From UMGS1590 sp036303105 (GTDB taxonomy: Bacteria > Bacillota > Peptococcia > Peptococcales > Peptococcaceae), in contig JAXJBF010000053.1 in NCBI GenBank assembly GCA_036303105.1, positions 23,966 to 87,965 of the forward strand: 64,000 nt of DNA. The letters are read 5' to 3'. Both the position numbers and the translations under genes were made by a program. This document shows positions 40,528 to 50,055 of the stretch, piece by piece (the first letter of the stretch is position 1; each line of letters opens with the position of its first letter). Under the pieces are notes generated by a model, which was not told where the DNA came from, did not search any database, and saw only the letters and a list, made by a program, of their open reading frames with translations.

Positions 40528-42699
40528 ATGGATGATCAGGAACAACGGTTGGAGGAGAAGCGACTCTCTCAGGTGATTGAAGAAATTGACACACAACTGC
40601 TGCAGTCCCGGGACCAAATTGCTCGCCGCGAATCAGAAATGGTTGCCGTACAACGCGACGTGTTTGAAGATGGTGCCCGCAGCGGTGGCAGTCTTTCAAG
40701 TGCAGATGGTTTTGAATCACTGATTGAACTCAACCAAAGCATGATGACACTAACAAACATGGCCGTCACGCAAGACAATCTCGCAAAAAAAATCGGTCGA
40801 CTGGAGGCCATGCGCCCATCGCCTTACTTTGGCCGCATTGATTTTCTCTTCAAGGGCGATAAACAACCCGAACCGATCTATATTGGCCGCGCCGCGCTCC
40901 TTGAAGAAGACACTGCAGAAAGTTTGGTTTACGACTGGCGCTCGCCAATCGCTAGTGTATTCTATCGTTTTCTCACAGGTCCTGCCTACTACAACGCACC
41001 TGCCGGCCGTATTGATGGTGACGTACAGCTTAAACGCCAATACGAAATCAAGGACAGCAAACTTGAATACTTCTTTGATACAGATATGACTGTCAATGAT
41101 GGCATTCTTAAACAACTGCTTTCGCAAAACACCTCACCACAAATGCGTGCCATCGTTGAAACGATTCAACGCGACCAGGACCTCGTTATCCGTAACCTTG
41201 ATGCCGATCTTTTGATGATCCAGGGGGTAGCCGGCAGCGGCAAAACCGCCATCGCTCTACACCGCGCTGCTTTCCTCATGTATGAAGGACTGACCAACGC
41301 GCTCTCTTCCCGCGATATTCTTATTCTTTCACCTAACCGGACATTCAGCCAGTACATTGCCGGTGTGCTGCCTGAATTGGGTGAAGAAAACGTGCGTACA
41401 GTAACGTTTGATGAACTGCTGCACGATATTTTAGACATTCATCATATGGAATCCCAGGCAGCCTTCCTCGAACGTGCCATTGGCAGCAGCCAGAAAGCCT
41501 TCATCCGCAGCTGCATGACACTGAAAACATCCGAAGGCTTCCGAAAAATTCTGGATCGTTTCGTGGCAGAGATTCCAACACGGTTTATCAACTACCAAGA
41601 CATTCGCTACGGCGGCCGTCTCCTGGTCAGCAAACAGGAGCTCAAGGCCCGCGTACGCGATCGCAACGATCTACTCCTGGGCACTCGTCTCGACCAGGTG
41701 GAAAGCCGTGTACTTGACAACCTTGGCAATGGTCTCCGCAAAAATGAACGCGTGGCTGTCACAGACCGGCTGCAGCAATTTACCCACCTCAATCTCTTAG
41801 AGCTGTATCGCCGCTTCTGGGAAGATGACAGCTATTTCCAAGGCACTCTGCTTGATGAAACGCTGGCGCAGGATCTGCCGGCCATTCGCCGTCGCACTTT
41901 AAACGATTTACACAATGGCCGTCTTGGCTACGATGATGCCATTCTGCTTCTTTATATTCATCTCAAAATCTACGGCAGCCGCACCTATCGCAGCATCCGT
42001 CAAATCATTATTGACGAAGCCCAGGACTATTATCCACTGCAATACGCCATCTTCCATCTGCTCTTTCCAAATGCCAAAGCCACCATTCTTGGCGATGTCA
42101 ACCAAAGCTTAACACGCCATGTTCAGGCAGACTTTTACGATCAGATACAGTCAATCCTTGCTATTGAAAACACGGTACGCTACACCTTGAACAAAAGTTT
42201 CCGCTGCAGCAGTGAAATTCTTCGTTTCGGTCTACAATTCCTTCCTGAGACACCACGCATCGATGCTTTTAACCGCAGCGGCGACGCAGTATCCGTAAAC
42301 GCTTGCGAAGATTTCACCACTCTCTGCGATGCGATTGTAGCACAGGTGAACACCTGCCTCGCAAAAGGTTATGAAAGCATTTGCCTCATCACCAAAACAG
42401 AAGCTGCCTGCCAACGTCTGCACCGCGCGCTGCGTGACCGTATCACGGTGCATCAGCTGCGCAGCCATGACGACACCTTGCAAGGCACCCTGATGATGCC
42501 GGTCAGTCTGACCAAAGGACTAGAATTTGATGCTGTCATCCTTTGTGACGCTGACGCCGCGACCTATCGTGATAGTGACGACGCCAGCCTGCTTTACATC
42601 ATCGCCACCCGCGCCCTGCATCATCTTGCCATACTCTGTGAAGGAACGTTAAGCCCATTGATGCCCCAAGCAAAGGAGGATGTCCCATGTATGAACTGA
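40528..42699 (+). CDS. helD: HelD-like UvrD/Rep-family ATPase (RNA polymerase recycling factor)
   Basis: ATG 40528 with TTGGAGG upstream. 723 residues. An N-terminal antiparallel coiled-coil (about 1-70) is typical of HelD, which inserts into RNA polymerase channels. It is followed by FGRIDF...PIYIGRAAL and VYDWRSPIASVFY, conserved in this group. Helicase motifs are Walker A VAGSGKTAIALHR (near 240), ILSPNRTFSQYI, motif II IIIDEAQDYYPLQ, LGDVNQS, and motif VI-like LYIIATRALHHLAIL. HelD releases stalled or drug-bound RNA polymerase. The gene has an extended -10 (TGCTACACT, 40474). Its end overlaps the frameshifted hydrolase gene by 13 bases. Confidence 0.9.
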   Translation: MDDQEQRLEEKRLSQVIEEIDTQLLQSRDQIARRESEMVAVQRDVFEDGARSGGSLSSADGFESLIELNQSMMTLTNMAVTQDNLAKKIGRLEAMRPSPYFGRIDFLFKGDKQPEPIYIGRAALLEEDTAESLVYDWRSPIASVFYRFLTGPAYYNAPAGRIDGDVQLKRQYEIKDSKLEYFFDTDMTVNDGILKQLLSQNTSPQMRAIVETIQRDQDLVIRNLDADLLMIQGVAGSGKTAIALHRAAFLMYEGLTNALSSRDILILSPNRTFSQYIAGVLPELGEENVRTVTFDELLHDILDIHHMESQAAFLERAIGSSQKAFIRSCMTLKTSEGFRKILDRFVAEIPTRFINYQDIRYGGRLLVSKQELKARVRDRNDLLLGTRLDQVESRVLDNLGNGLRKNERVAVTDRLQQFTHLNLLELYRRFWEDDSYFQGTLLDETLAQDLPAIRRRTLNDLHNGRLGYDDAILLLYIHLKIYGSRTYRSIRQIIIDEAQDYYPLQYAIFHLLFPNAKATILGDVNQSLTRHVQADFYDQIQSILAIENTVRYTLNKSFRCSSEILRFGLQFLPETPRIDAFNRSGDAVSVNACEDFTTLCDAIVAQVNTCLAKGYESICLITKTEAACQRLHRALRDRITVHQLRSHDDTLQGTLMMPVSLTKGLEFDAVILCDADAATYRDSDDASLLYIIATRALHHLAILCEGTLSPLMPQAKEDVPCMN

Positions 42700-43555
42700 T
42701 TCAGGTGGCCACACACACTTACACCATTCAAAGTCCCTCCAAAATGGGCCTGGTTGATCTCGGCGACGGGCATGTCTGTCTCATCGACAGCGGCGAGCCG
42801 GGCGCAAAGTGCGCCAGATTCTTGATACTCAAGGCTGGACATTAGACGCCATCTATAACACTCACTCGAACGCCGACCACATTGGCGGCAACCATTACTT
42901 GCATAAGCAAACGGGCTGCCATATTTACGCACCTGGCATTGAATGTGCCTTCACACGCCATCCCATTCTCGAACCTGCGTTTCTGTTCGGTGGCTATCCC
43001 AGCAAAGAACTGCGCCATAAATTTCTACTCGCTCATGAAAGCGATGCCGAACCGCTAACCACCGATAAACTGCCTGCAGGCTTCGAAATGATACCTCTGC
43101 CAGGCCATTTCTTTGACATGGTCGGCTTCCGCACACCGGATGACGTGGTCTTTCTTGCCGACTGTCTTTCCAGCAGAGAAACACTGGATAAATATCAGAT
43201 TGGCTACATCTACGATGTTGCCGCCTATCTCGAAACACTTGAGCTGGTAAAAACCATGGAAGCGGCCCTCTTTGTGCCAGCCCATGCTGCTGCGACGAGT
43301 GACATTCGTGAGCTGGCCCAGTACAACATCGACAAAGTGCATGCCATCGCCGACCGTATTCTTGAGCTCTGCACCAAGCCCCTGAACATGGAGCGCATTC
43401 TACAGCAGCTCTTCAGCGATTATCAGCTTACCATGACCTTTGAGCAATATGCCCTCGTCGGCAGCACCGTGCGCAACTATCTTGTCTGGCTTAAAGAAAG
43501 CGGCAAGCTCAACGCCTTTTTCAACAACAATCTGCTTCTTTGGCAGCGAGCGTGA
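42687..43555 (+). pseudogene. MBL-fold metallo-hydrolase gene with a frameshift near codon 42
   Basis: The natural start is ATG 42687 (GGAGG upstream), giving MYELIQVATHTYTI...LVDLGDGHVCLIDSG, the usual first strands of a metallo-beta-lactamase fold. That frame ends at a TAG at 42843. The rest of the fold is in the -1 frame from about 42808: RQILDTQGWTLDAIYNTHS, NADHIGG, LPGHFFDMVG, FLADC, FVPAH. One base, or a short segment, is missing around 42800-42810 (GGCGCAAAGTG). The metal motif reads HSNADH rather than HxHxDH. It is a broken gene unless an A-AAG slip allows -1 frameshifting or the base is a sequencing error. A 248-residue product from GTG 42809 would lack the first strands. Confidence 0.75.
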
Positions 43556-43592
43556 AAAAAACGACCGTCATCAACGACGGTCGTTTTTTTCA
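43552..43592. terminator. Bidirectional terminator between hydrolase and ywaF-like genes
   Basis: AAAAAAACGACCGTC pairs with GACGGTCGTTTTTTT around a six-base loop; overlaps the ends of both convergent genes. Confidence 0.9.
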
Positions 43593-44368
43593 CGCTCATT
43601 GTTTCTTTTATCACGCAGCCATACTGGTACATAACACACCCCAATCAATACACATGCAATCAGGCACATCACCGCCAGATAAACATACCATTGTCCAATG
43701 GTGGTAAGCTGAATTGGAATCGGTGGCTGATAGGTAAACATAAAATTCGGTGTGTAATCGACGCTCACCAAAGCGCCATTCTCATAATGGACACCAGCAA
43801 AAATACTGTTCAAATAAAGGGACACGAAGGCCAGCGTTCCCAACAAGCCCATGGTGGACCAATAATGCCGAGGACGCAGCGCCACCTGCCGCGAGACAAC
43901 AATATATAACCCCAATGCAACCAACATGGTATGATACAAAAAGAACTGATACGCCAACGGCTGCGTAAACGATTGCGACGGCGCCACCATGTTCGCGGAG
44001 TAAATAGAAGGGATCGCCAGCGCCGCGATCCCGCCTAAAAAACACGTCGGATACATAAACGCCAATACCATCGTCCGACGCGGCCCTTCTTTTGCAAAAC
44101 GGACATAAAAAATCAACAGAATCTGCAGCGAACACAGATGCAGCGGCAGCTCCTGCGGTTTCAAATACGGAAAAACCATGCTGCCATCCTGCGAAGACAC
44201 AAAATCAATCGTGCTAAAAACCTTCACCACTTCCGACAATACTGCTACCACACAGGCAACAGTCAGCACTGTTCGCAACGGTACCTGACGATGTAATAAA
44301 ACCGTCAGCGCACCTGCCACCAAAACGGCAGCAATCAGCAGCCACAGCATATGATACACGGAAAACAT
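43571..44368 (-). CDS. YwaF/TMEM164-type integral membrane protein (TIGR02206 family)
   Basis: ATG 44368 has GAGGTG six bases upstream; the GTG at 44377 overlaps that site. About 265 residues with seven hydrophobic helices. Family motifs are YLKPQELPLHLCSLQILLIF and SFTQPLAYQFFLYHTMLVALGLYI, with conserved His residues inside helices. In animals TMEM164 is an acyltransferase for ether phospholipids; a lipid-related role for YwaF is possible but untested. It is monocistronic. Confidence 0.82.
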   Translation of the reverse strand: MFSVYHMLWLLIAAVLVAGALTVLLHRQVPLRTVLTVACVVAVLSEVVKVFSTIDFVSSQDGSMVFPYLKPQELPLHLCSLQILLIFYVRFAKEGPRRTMVLAFMYPTCFLGGIAALAIPSIYSANMVAPSQSFTQPLAYQFFLYHTMLVALGLYIVVSRQVALRPRHYWSTMGLLGTLAFVSLYLNSIFAGVHYENGALVSVDYTPNFMFTYQPPIPIQLTTIGQWYVYLAVMCLIACVLIGVCYVPVWLRDKRNNEREKNDRR

Positions 44369-44496
44369 TTTTCCCACCTCTTTTCGCAGCCATCGTCCAA
44401 ACCCAACGCCACTGTGTTCATTATACCTATTCTTTCACATGATAGCAGCGCCAAGCGGTCAATTTCAATAAATCATCATATTTCTTACGGTTTTGT

Positions 44497-44525
44497 TTGA
44501 AGGGACCATAGCCTTCACGTATAAT
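44497..44525 (+). promoter_or_regulatory. Promoter of the GNAT gene
   Basis: TTGAAG (44497-44502), 17 bases, TATAAT (44520-44525). Confidence 0.75.
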
Positions 44526-44558
44526 GAAAACAAACCTCTTTATAAAGGAGTGAGCAAG

Positions 44559-45089
44559 ATGCCCCCACTTTTCCGCAAAGCCACACGCGACGATCTTGAT
44601 GCCATCGCCGCCATTTACGAGCGTACCCACGACGAAGAAGAAGCTGGACACACCACCATTGGCTGGGTGCGCAACATCTATCCAACCCATGCCACCGCCG
44701 AAGCCGCCCTTTCACGCAACGATCTCTTTGTCGCAGAAAACAACGGACACATCGTCGGTGCTGCCATCATCAACCACCTGCAAGGCACTGAATACGCTGA
44801 CGCACCATGGACGATCAGCGTCCCCGACGAAGCCATTATGGTCTTGCACACACTGGTCATCGATCCTGCCGTCAAAAGCCACGGTCTCGGCAGTGCCTTC
44901 GTCGCCTTCTACGAACAATACGCCAAAGCCAACGGCTGCCAAGCCCTGCGCATGGACACCAACGCCCGCAATCGTCCGGCCCGCACGCTCTACAACAAAC
45001 TAGGCTACCAAGAAATTGCCACCGTTCCCTGCCAATTCAACGGCATCGACGGCGTTGAACTCGTCCTGCTTGAAAAAAAGATTGATTGA
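44559..45089 (+). CDS. GNAT-family N-acetyltransferase
   Basis: ATG 44559 behind AAAGGAG; 176 residues. GNAT fold: RKATRDDLDAIAAIYERTHDEE (strand 1), FVAENNGHIVGAAIINH, acetyl-CoA loop HTLVIDPAVKSHGLGSAFVAFYEQYA (Q/RxxGxG/A replaced by KSHGLG), and C-terminal RPARTLYNKLGYQEI. The substrate is unknown; single gene with promoter and terminator. Confidence 0.9.
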   Translation: MPPLFRKATRDDLDAIAAIYERTHDEEEAGHTTIGWVRNIYPTHATAEAALSRNDLFVAENNGHIVGAAIINHLQGTEYADAPWTISVPDEAIMVLHTLVIDPAVKSHGLGSAFVAFYEQYAKANGCQALRMDTNARNRPARTLYNKLGYQEIATVPCQFNGIDGVELVLLEKKID

Positions 45090-45092
45090 TGC

Positions 45093-45136
45093 GAAAAATC
45101 CTCCAGTGACTGCTTGCCGCTGGAGGATTTTTTTAT
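45093..45136. terminator. Bidirectional terminator between GNAT and ABC permease genes
   Basis: AAAATCCTCCAG pairs with CTGGAGGATTTT around a 13-base loop, then TTTTA. Confidence 0.82.
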
Positions 45137-46338
45137 ACAAAAAGAAGCATACCACCTGAAATGGCATAAAATAACATTGAAGCCCAAAGGTTCACAGCAC
45201 GCTGCCAATGAGGACGTTTAATATGAAGATGGTGCCATGCATAAACGACAATGCCATAAGCAATGGCTGCAAGCAGAGCTGGCCAAATGATGATCGGTGT
45301 CAACAGCGCAAGTCCGATTTGCAACAAAACAATCTCAACGATCGGCCATAGCGCATAGCAATTTGCCAATGTACGCTTATCATAGGGAATGATCAGCCCT
45401 GCATCATGTTTCCTTTTCATTTTAACCATAGACTCCAGGTTTTGCGTGGTAAGCGTGCTGACTGCAAAATTCCACACAACAATAAAGGCCATCGGTCCAA
45501 AAGAACCGAAAATTGGCGTAAGCAACGCCACCAATGCTACACTAAGCTCTATCGCTAATACGGTCCATGACCCTTTTGGCAAGCGCAACGCATCCAACAG
45601 ACTTTTTTTCAATAAAGGATGTATTTTTATTTGCTTTGGATAGTGAAACACATAATGATCCTTCACCGCTATGTCATTTGCAACTGCCATCATGCGGCTC
45701 CAATCCATTCGTGCAGCGGCACTTTGGAGTGCATCAAGGCTAATCATGTCCTTCATATAGCGATCCCAATCCAACGCGATCATCCTGCGCAGCTGCACCA
45801 CCATCACCACTCCATTAAAAGCAATGCCCAACATCGGCTGTTGGAAGGCAAACAAAGCCGCTGCTGTAGCCATTTCCAATAACAACAGCCATTCCAACAC
45901 AGAGTGATGATAACGCTGCCAAGTCAACATCATCCACAGTACGAGTATCGAAAAAAGGTGCACGCCTGACCAATAATCTTCAATAAACACGCCCCAACCA
46001 ACGCCAACGGCCGCCATCACTAACACGTAAGCAGAAAATTTAAGGATTAGAATACCGAGCACGATGCGCCGATCTGGCAAAAAATGCAGGGTGGCTGGAT
46101 TCATCAACACCAACGGATAACGTTTGGTCACCAGCATCACAAACAGCAAACAGGCCATGCCGATTTCAATACCGCTTTGATACTGACGACAAAAGGCCGC
46201 TACCGCTTCTCCATTCAATAAGAGAAAAGCAATGCTTAATGCACAGCAAAAATATGCAGTGATCCAGTTTTTTACAGTGCTGCACTTATAGCGCAGCGTA
46301 TTCTTTATCATCAAAAGCAAGGTCTTCGTCTTCATCAT
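45133..46338 (-). CDS. Membrane subunit of an ABC exporter-like pair
   Basis: Start ATG 46338 follows AGGTGA and overlaps the ATPase gene by 53 bases; ATG 46311 is a second choice. The 401-residue protein has about ten hydrophobic helices and hydrophilic loops (DWDRYMKDMISLDALQSAAARMDW). It lacks a recognised family signature. The arrangement (EcsA-like ATPase followed by a large permease) resembles EcsAB or BcrAB-type exporters, but similarity to EcsB is not clear. Confidence 0.75.
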   Translation of the reverse strand: MMKTKTLLLMIKNTLRYKCSTVKNWITAYFCCALSIAFLLLNGEAVAAFCRQYQSGIEIGMACLLFVMLVTKRYPLVLMNPATLHFLPDRRIVLGILILKFSAYVLVMAAVGVGWGVFIEDYWSGVHLFSILVLWMMLTWQRYHHSVLEWLLLLEMATAAALFAFQQPMLGIAFNGVVMVVQLRRMIALDWDRYMKDMISLDALQSAAARMDWSRMMAVANDIAVKDHYVFHYPKQIKIHPLLKKSLLDALRLPKGSWTVLAIELSVALVALLTPIFGSFGPMAFIVVWNFAVSTLTTQNLESMVKMKRKHDAGLIIPYDKRTLANCYALWPIVEIVLLQIGLALLTPIIIWPALLAAIAYGIVVYAWHHLHIKRPHWQRAVNLWASMLFYAISGGMLLFV

Positions 46339-47062
46339 CGTCCCATTCACCTGTTTCACGATCCGTCAGCGCGATATAACAATCCTCAATGGTACAGCTG
46401 GCATCAAATCCGTGCTGCCGCAGAATCTCCACCTTTGTTCCTACGGCAATCACATGCCCTCCATCCAACATGATGTAACGGTCACAGAACATCTCTATGA
46501 CATCCAGCAAGTGTGTCGACAAAAGTACGCCTTTGTCTCGCGCACGCAGCTCCATTAAAATCGCCTTCAACACATGCATATGCCTTGGGTCCAAGCCATT
46601 AAACGGTTCATCTGCGATGAGATAAGAAAAGTTTCGCAGCAGCGCCATAGTAATCATCAGCTTCTGTTGATTTCCTTTTGAAAGCGCATGTGGCATTTTC
46701 TGCAAATATTGTTGAAGACCAAATCGTTTTACCAATTCATCCGCTGCGTATTCTCCCGTAGGATACATGTCACGAATAAATTGGAAATGTTCCTTCACTG
46801 TCAAAAATTCATAGTAAATCGGCGCATCTGGAATATAAGCCATCGGCAGAGCATTCTTCTCGGCAAAAATATCCACATTATCCATGAAAACCGTGCCCGC
46901 ATCTGGGGTTAGATAACGATTGAGCAATTTCATTGTGGTGGTTTTACCGGCACCATTGGCCCCAACCAAACCCACAATCTCACCAGGTTGAATTCGAAAA
47001 GACACATCATCTAACGCTGTGAACGCTCCATAGTTTTTTGTCACATTGCGGAATTCAAGCAT
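46286..47062 (-). CDS. ABC transporter ATP-binding protein (EcsA-like)
   Basis: 258 residues. Walker A GANGAGKTTTMKLL, LPMAYIPDAPIYYEFLTVKEH (similar to the EcsA Q-loop region), signature ALSKGNQQKLMITMALL, Walker B YLIADEPFNGLD, and an unusual acidic C-terminal tail (about 235-258, DDDEDEDLAFDDKEY). The signature begins with LSKGN rather than LSGGQ, as in EcsA-type subunits. It drives the membrane protein whose gene overlaps its end. Confidence 0.88.
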   Translation of the reverse strand: MLEFRNVTKNYGAFTALDDVSFRIQPGEIVGLVGANGAGKTTTMKLLNRYLTPDAGTVFMDNVDIFAEKNALPMAYIPDAPIYYEFLTVKEHFQFIRDMYPTGEYAADELVKRFGLQQYLQKMPHALSKGNQQKLMITMALLRNFSYLIADEPFNGLDPRHMHVLKAILMELRARDKGVLLSTHLLDVIEMFCDRYIMLDGGHVIAVGTKVEILRQHGFDASCTIEDCYIALTDRETGEWDDDEDEDLAFDDKEYAAL

Positions 47063-47163
47063 AGTTACACTCCTAGTATGTATTTAGAGAAAAATTAGTA
47101 AATTTTTTTCATTATATCATGCGATTTATTGATCGACAAGGCATATTCAATCTACCCATATGA

Positions 47164-47217
47164 AAGCACCCTATGCCAGAAAGCCTACCTTTCAGCATAG
47201 GGTGCTGCAATTTTTTC
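47164..47217 (-). terminator. Terminator of the FMN oxidoreductase gene
   Basis: AGCACCCTATGC pairs with GCATAGGGTGCT around a loop with its own small stem (AGAAAG/CTTTC). T tract is short. Confidence 0.55.
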
Positions 47218-47310
47218 TCATTTCATCTTAATGATATTTACACTTCTTCTTTCATCCTACATTCATATTGCCAAATCAACGCCTACATACAGTTCTCTCC
47301 CATTGCACGA

Positions 47311-48336
47311 TCAAAATGGCATCCGAACCATATCGCGTGTGATGTCGGAAATTTTTCTTGCGCCGCACATGTACATGGTGTCTTTTAATTCATCGAGGAG
47401 CTTGTCAAAATAGCATTCGATGCCTTCCTGCCCACCGCCGTAGTATGACACTAAAACCGGCCGGCAGATCAAGCAGAGATCGGCGCCAAGTGCATAGGCT
47501 TTAAAGAGATCCAGGCCAGAACGGATGCCGCCGTCGACGATCACTGTTGCCCGCTTTCCGACGACATCGACAATCTCCGGCAATACTTCCGCCGTCGCAG
47601 GCACATCAGACAGCACCCTGCCGCCATGATTTGACACAATGAGAATATCTGCACCAGCTTCGATGGCTTTTAAAGCACTTGATGCTGTCATGATGCCTTT
47701 AACAATGAATGGCACACCAGCATGCTCTTTCAACATGCGCAGCTGATCGATGGACTTTGTGCCGCCAGTTCCATGGCATGCTTTCAAATGCGGAAGGCCA
47801 GCACTATCAACCACCACGCCCATTGCCAATGGAGGTATGTCCGCATTGCAGCGATTCATCTGTACAATGATGTCTTCATCTGCTTCGGGATTAATGATCG
47901 GCACGCCACACTGATGGTGACACTGGCGAATCTTGACATTATCTACCTGCACAGCCTCTTCCAAGCCAGTGCCATAAAAATGCAGCAGGCCTCTGGTTTC
48001 ACAAGCAGCCATACATTTGTCGTTAAAATCGCGAACATCATCTGTCGGGTTGAATTGCTTGCCAATTGAACCAATCGGTCCCGATACCAGCGGAAATGCA
48101 AGCTTTTTTCCCAGAAATTCTATCGATGTATCAATGTCTGTATTTGGCACGATGACATCCATGTTCAGTTTGATCTTTCGCCAAGCGTTATAGTTGTCAT
48201 TGGCAACGTTTCCTGGTTTTTTAGCGCCTGGCCCAGGCAAGGTGTTGCCGCAGCCCAATCCATCACATACAGGGCAAGCCTTACATTTTGGGCCAATGTT
48301 TTCTCTTGCACGTGCCAACACTTCTGAATACTCCAT
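47311..48336 (-). CDS. FMN-dependent alpha-hydroxy-acid oxidoreductase with Cys-rich N-terminus
   Basis: ATG 48336 with AGGGAGG upstream. 341 residues forming the lactate/glycolate-oxidase type TIM barrel: FPLVSGPIGSIG (FMN), FIVKGIMTASSALKAIEAGAD (catalytic Lys region), SNHGGRVLSDVPATAEVLPEIV (His-Arg catalytic pair) and VDGGIRSGLDLFKAYALGAD (phosphate site). The N-terminal CKACPVCDGLGCGN is unusual for oxygen-using oxidases and may hold an iron-sulfur cluster or thiols, suiting an anaerobe's dehydrogenase. The substrate could be lactate or another 2-hydroxy acid. An isopentenyl-diphosphate isomerase type 2 relationship is less likely. Confidence 0.85.
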   Translation of the reverse strand: MEYSEVLARARENIGPKCKACPVCDGLGCGNTLPGPGAKKPGNVANDNYNAWRKIKLNMDVIVPNTDIDTSIEFLGKKLAFPLVSGPIGSIGKQFNPTDDVRDFNDKCMAACETRGLLHFYGTGLEEAVQVDNVKIRQCHHQCGVPIINPEADEDIIVQMNRCNADIPPLAMGVVVDSAGLPHLKACHGTGGTKSIDQLRMLKEHAGVPFIVKGIMTASSALKAIEAGADILIVSNHGGRVLSDVPATAEVLPEIVDVVGKRATVIVDGGIRSGLDLFKAYALGADLCLICRPVLVSYYGGGQEGIECYFDKLLDELKDTMYMCGARKISDITRDMVRMPF

Positions 48337-48475
48337 CTTGATGCCTCCCTTTTCCATATAGGTTCATTCTTATTACAGTCTTATATGCTGCATGTTTCTC
48401 CACAAAAATGATATCATTGCTTTCTTTTCATTGCAACGTCACACACTGAACACTGCGTTTTACGGGCATTCTTTC

Positions 48476-48519
48476 AAAAAAAATAATGGGATGCAGCGTT
48501 CAAGCCGAATCCCATTATC
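48476..48519 (-). terminator. Terminator of the fhs-fchA-folD operon
   Basis: TAATGGGAT pairs with ATCCCATTA; the minus strand then has a run of eight T. Confidence 0.85.
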
Positions 48520-48542
48520 ATCATCTATCAAACAATCACAAT

Positions 48543-49409
48543 TTATTCTGGCATTTCCAGCCCATTCAGCAAATACGCTGCCTGAATGGTATGTTTGCCA
48601 AGAATGGCAGTGGTGACAGTACCTACGCCGCCAGGCACAGGCGTGATCATGCTGGCATGCGGTTCAGCACTGTCATAATCAACATCACCACAAAGCTTGT
48701 TGTTTTCATCCATATTAATGCCAACGTCAACGACGACAGCACCTTCACCAACCATGTCACCAGTGATCATCTTGGCTTTACCAGCGCAAGCAACAAGTAC
48801 TTCCGCTTCACGGCAACGTGCTGGCAAGTCAACGGTTTTTGTGTGACAGATGGTTGGGGTCGCATTTTTGCCAAGCATGAGCATGGCAAGCGGTTTGCCG
48901 ACAACCATGCTGCGGCCAACGATGGTCACACGTTTGCCACGCAGTTCTACACCGCACTGTGCAAGGATTTCCATCACTGCCGATGGCGTGCATGGTGCAA
49001 AACCCGTTTTGTCACCAGCGAACACTTTTGCAGCGTTGGCTGGCCCCATGCTGTCCACATCTTTCAATGGATTGATCATGTGTTTCAGTGGTTCAACGTC
49101 AAGATGCTTTGGCAGCGGCTGGAACAGCAGGATGCCATGCACGGCAGGGTCGTCATTCACTGCGCGGAAAGTGTTTTCAAGGGTTTCCTGATCAACGTCT
49201 TCCGGCATGAGAACATTTTTCACAGTCACATTCATATTAGCCATCCGCTTCATAGCAGAGCGTTCATAAGATAAGTCGTCTGGTCGCTCTCCTACGCGCA
49301 CAATAGCCAGGCATGGATCAATCCCCTTGCTGCGAAGATCGTCAGTGAGCGGGGTCAGCTGGGCTTCCATTTTAGCGACAACATCTTTTCCTAACATTTG
49401 TTGAGCCAT
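48543..49409 (-). CDS. folD: Bifunctional methylene-THF dehydrogenase / methenyl-THF cyclohydrolase
   Basis: ATG 49409 follows AAGGGGGA; upstream in-frame starts lie inside the fchA gene. 288 residues: SYERSAMKRMANMN (substrate site with conserved Tyr and Lys), ILLFQPLPKHL (PQPLP-like), Rossmann motif VTIVGRSMVVGKPLAML, CHTKTVDLP and C-terminal PVPGGVGTVTTAIL. It oxidises methylene-THF from the glycine cleavage system to methenyl- and formyl-THF. It is last in the fhs-fchA-folD operon. The presence of FchA suggests division of the cyclohydrolase step. Confidence 0.96.
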   Translation of the reverse strand: MAQQMLGKDVVAKMEAQLTPLTDDLRSKGIDPCLAIVRVGERPDDLSYERSAMKRMANMNVTVKNVLMPEDVDQETLENTFRAVNDDPAVHGILLFQPLPKHLDVEPLKHMINPLKDVDSMGPANAAKVFAGDKTGFAPCTPSAVMEILAQCGVELRGKRVTIVGRSMVVGKPLAMLMLGKNATPTICHTKTVDLPARCREAEVLVACAGKAKMITGDMVGEGAVVVDVGINMDENNKLCGDVDYDSAEPHASMITPVPGGVGTVTTAILGKHTIQAAYLLNGLEMPE

Positions 49410-49422
49410 TATCATTTCCCCC

Positions 49423-50040
49423 TTACTTGATCGCTGCGAGAACACCGCCATAGATGCTCTTTTGAAGTGCAGCACCTTCGGCGATGATGGCATCGGCCTT
49501 GGCATTCATGTCATCGGCACGTTCGCGGTTCTTCATAAGTTTGGTGTTGATGTACACATTGAGAGAAGCGCCTTCGATGGCTGCTTGCGCAAAGAGAATC
49601 CCAACACCAACATCACTGATCGCCAGACGACTGCCCTTTTCTACAAGGATCTCTAGTTCTTTAGCAGCTGCAAGGACAGTCTCCATGATGGACATTGGCA
49701 CAACACTGGCTTCATAGAGTGCATCTTCCATGACTTGGTCACGTGTTGGATCGTCTTTCGGAATGCTGTACGCTTTGGAAAGAGGCTCAAACGCGACCGC
49801 ATCGCCATCAACAAGATCGATGAGCTGATCGCGCAGTTTTTCCAGACGCGCACGGCACGCAATAAGTTCTTCTTCATACTCAGCGTATTTTTTCTTGCCA
49901 ATGGTGAGGTTGGTCACCATCATGCCCAGTGCTGCCGCAAAAGCGCCAACGGCAGCAGAAGCACCACCGCCGCCAGGAACCGGCGCGTTGGACGAAAGTT
50001 CGGTCAAAAATTGAGTGGCCGGTTTTTCTAACATTTTCAT
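49423..50040 (-). CDS. fchA: Methenyl-THF cyclohydrolase / cyclodeaminase-family protein
   Basis: ATG 50040 has AGAGGTG six bases upstream; GTG 50049 overlaps that site. 205 mostly helical residues with the family motif PVPGGGGASAAVGAFAAALG (folate site) near residue 23. In acetogens and purinolytic clostridia FchA is the methenyl-THF cyclohydrolase or formimino-THF cyclodeaminase. Its place between fhs and folD supports the cyclohydrolase role in one-carbon oxidation to formate. No formiminotransferase gene is nearby. Confidence 0.92.
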   Translation of the reverse strand: MKMLEKPATQFLTELSSNAPVPGGGGASAAVGAFAAALGMMVTNLTIGKKKYAEYEEELIACRARLEKLRDQLIDLVDGDAVAFEPLSKAYSIPKDDPTRDQVMEDALYEASVVPMSIMETVLAAAKELEILVEKGSRLAISDVGVGILFAQAAIEGASLNVYINTKLMKNRERADDMNAKADAIIAEGAALQKSIYGGVLAAIK

Positions 50041-50055
50041 ACGGCTCACCTCTTA

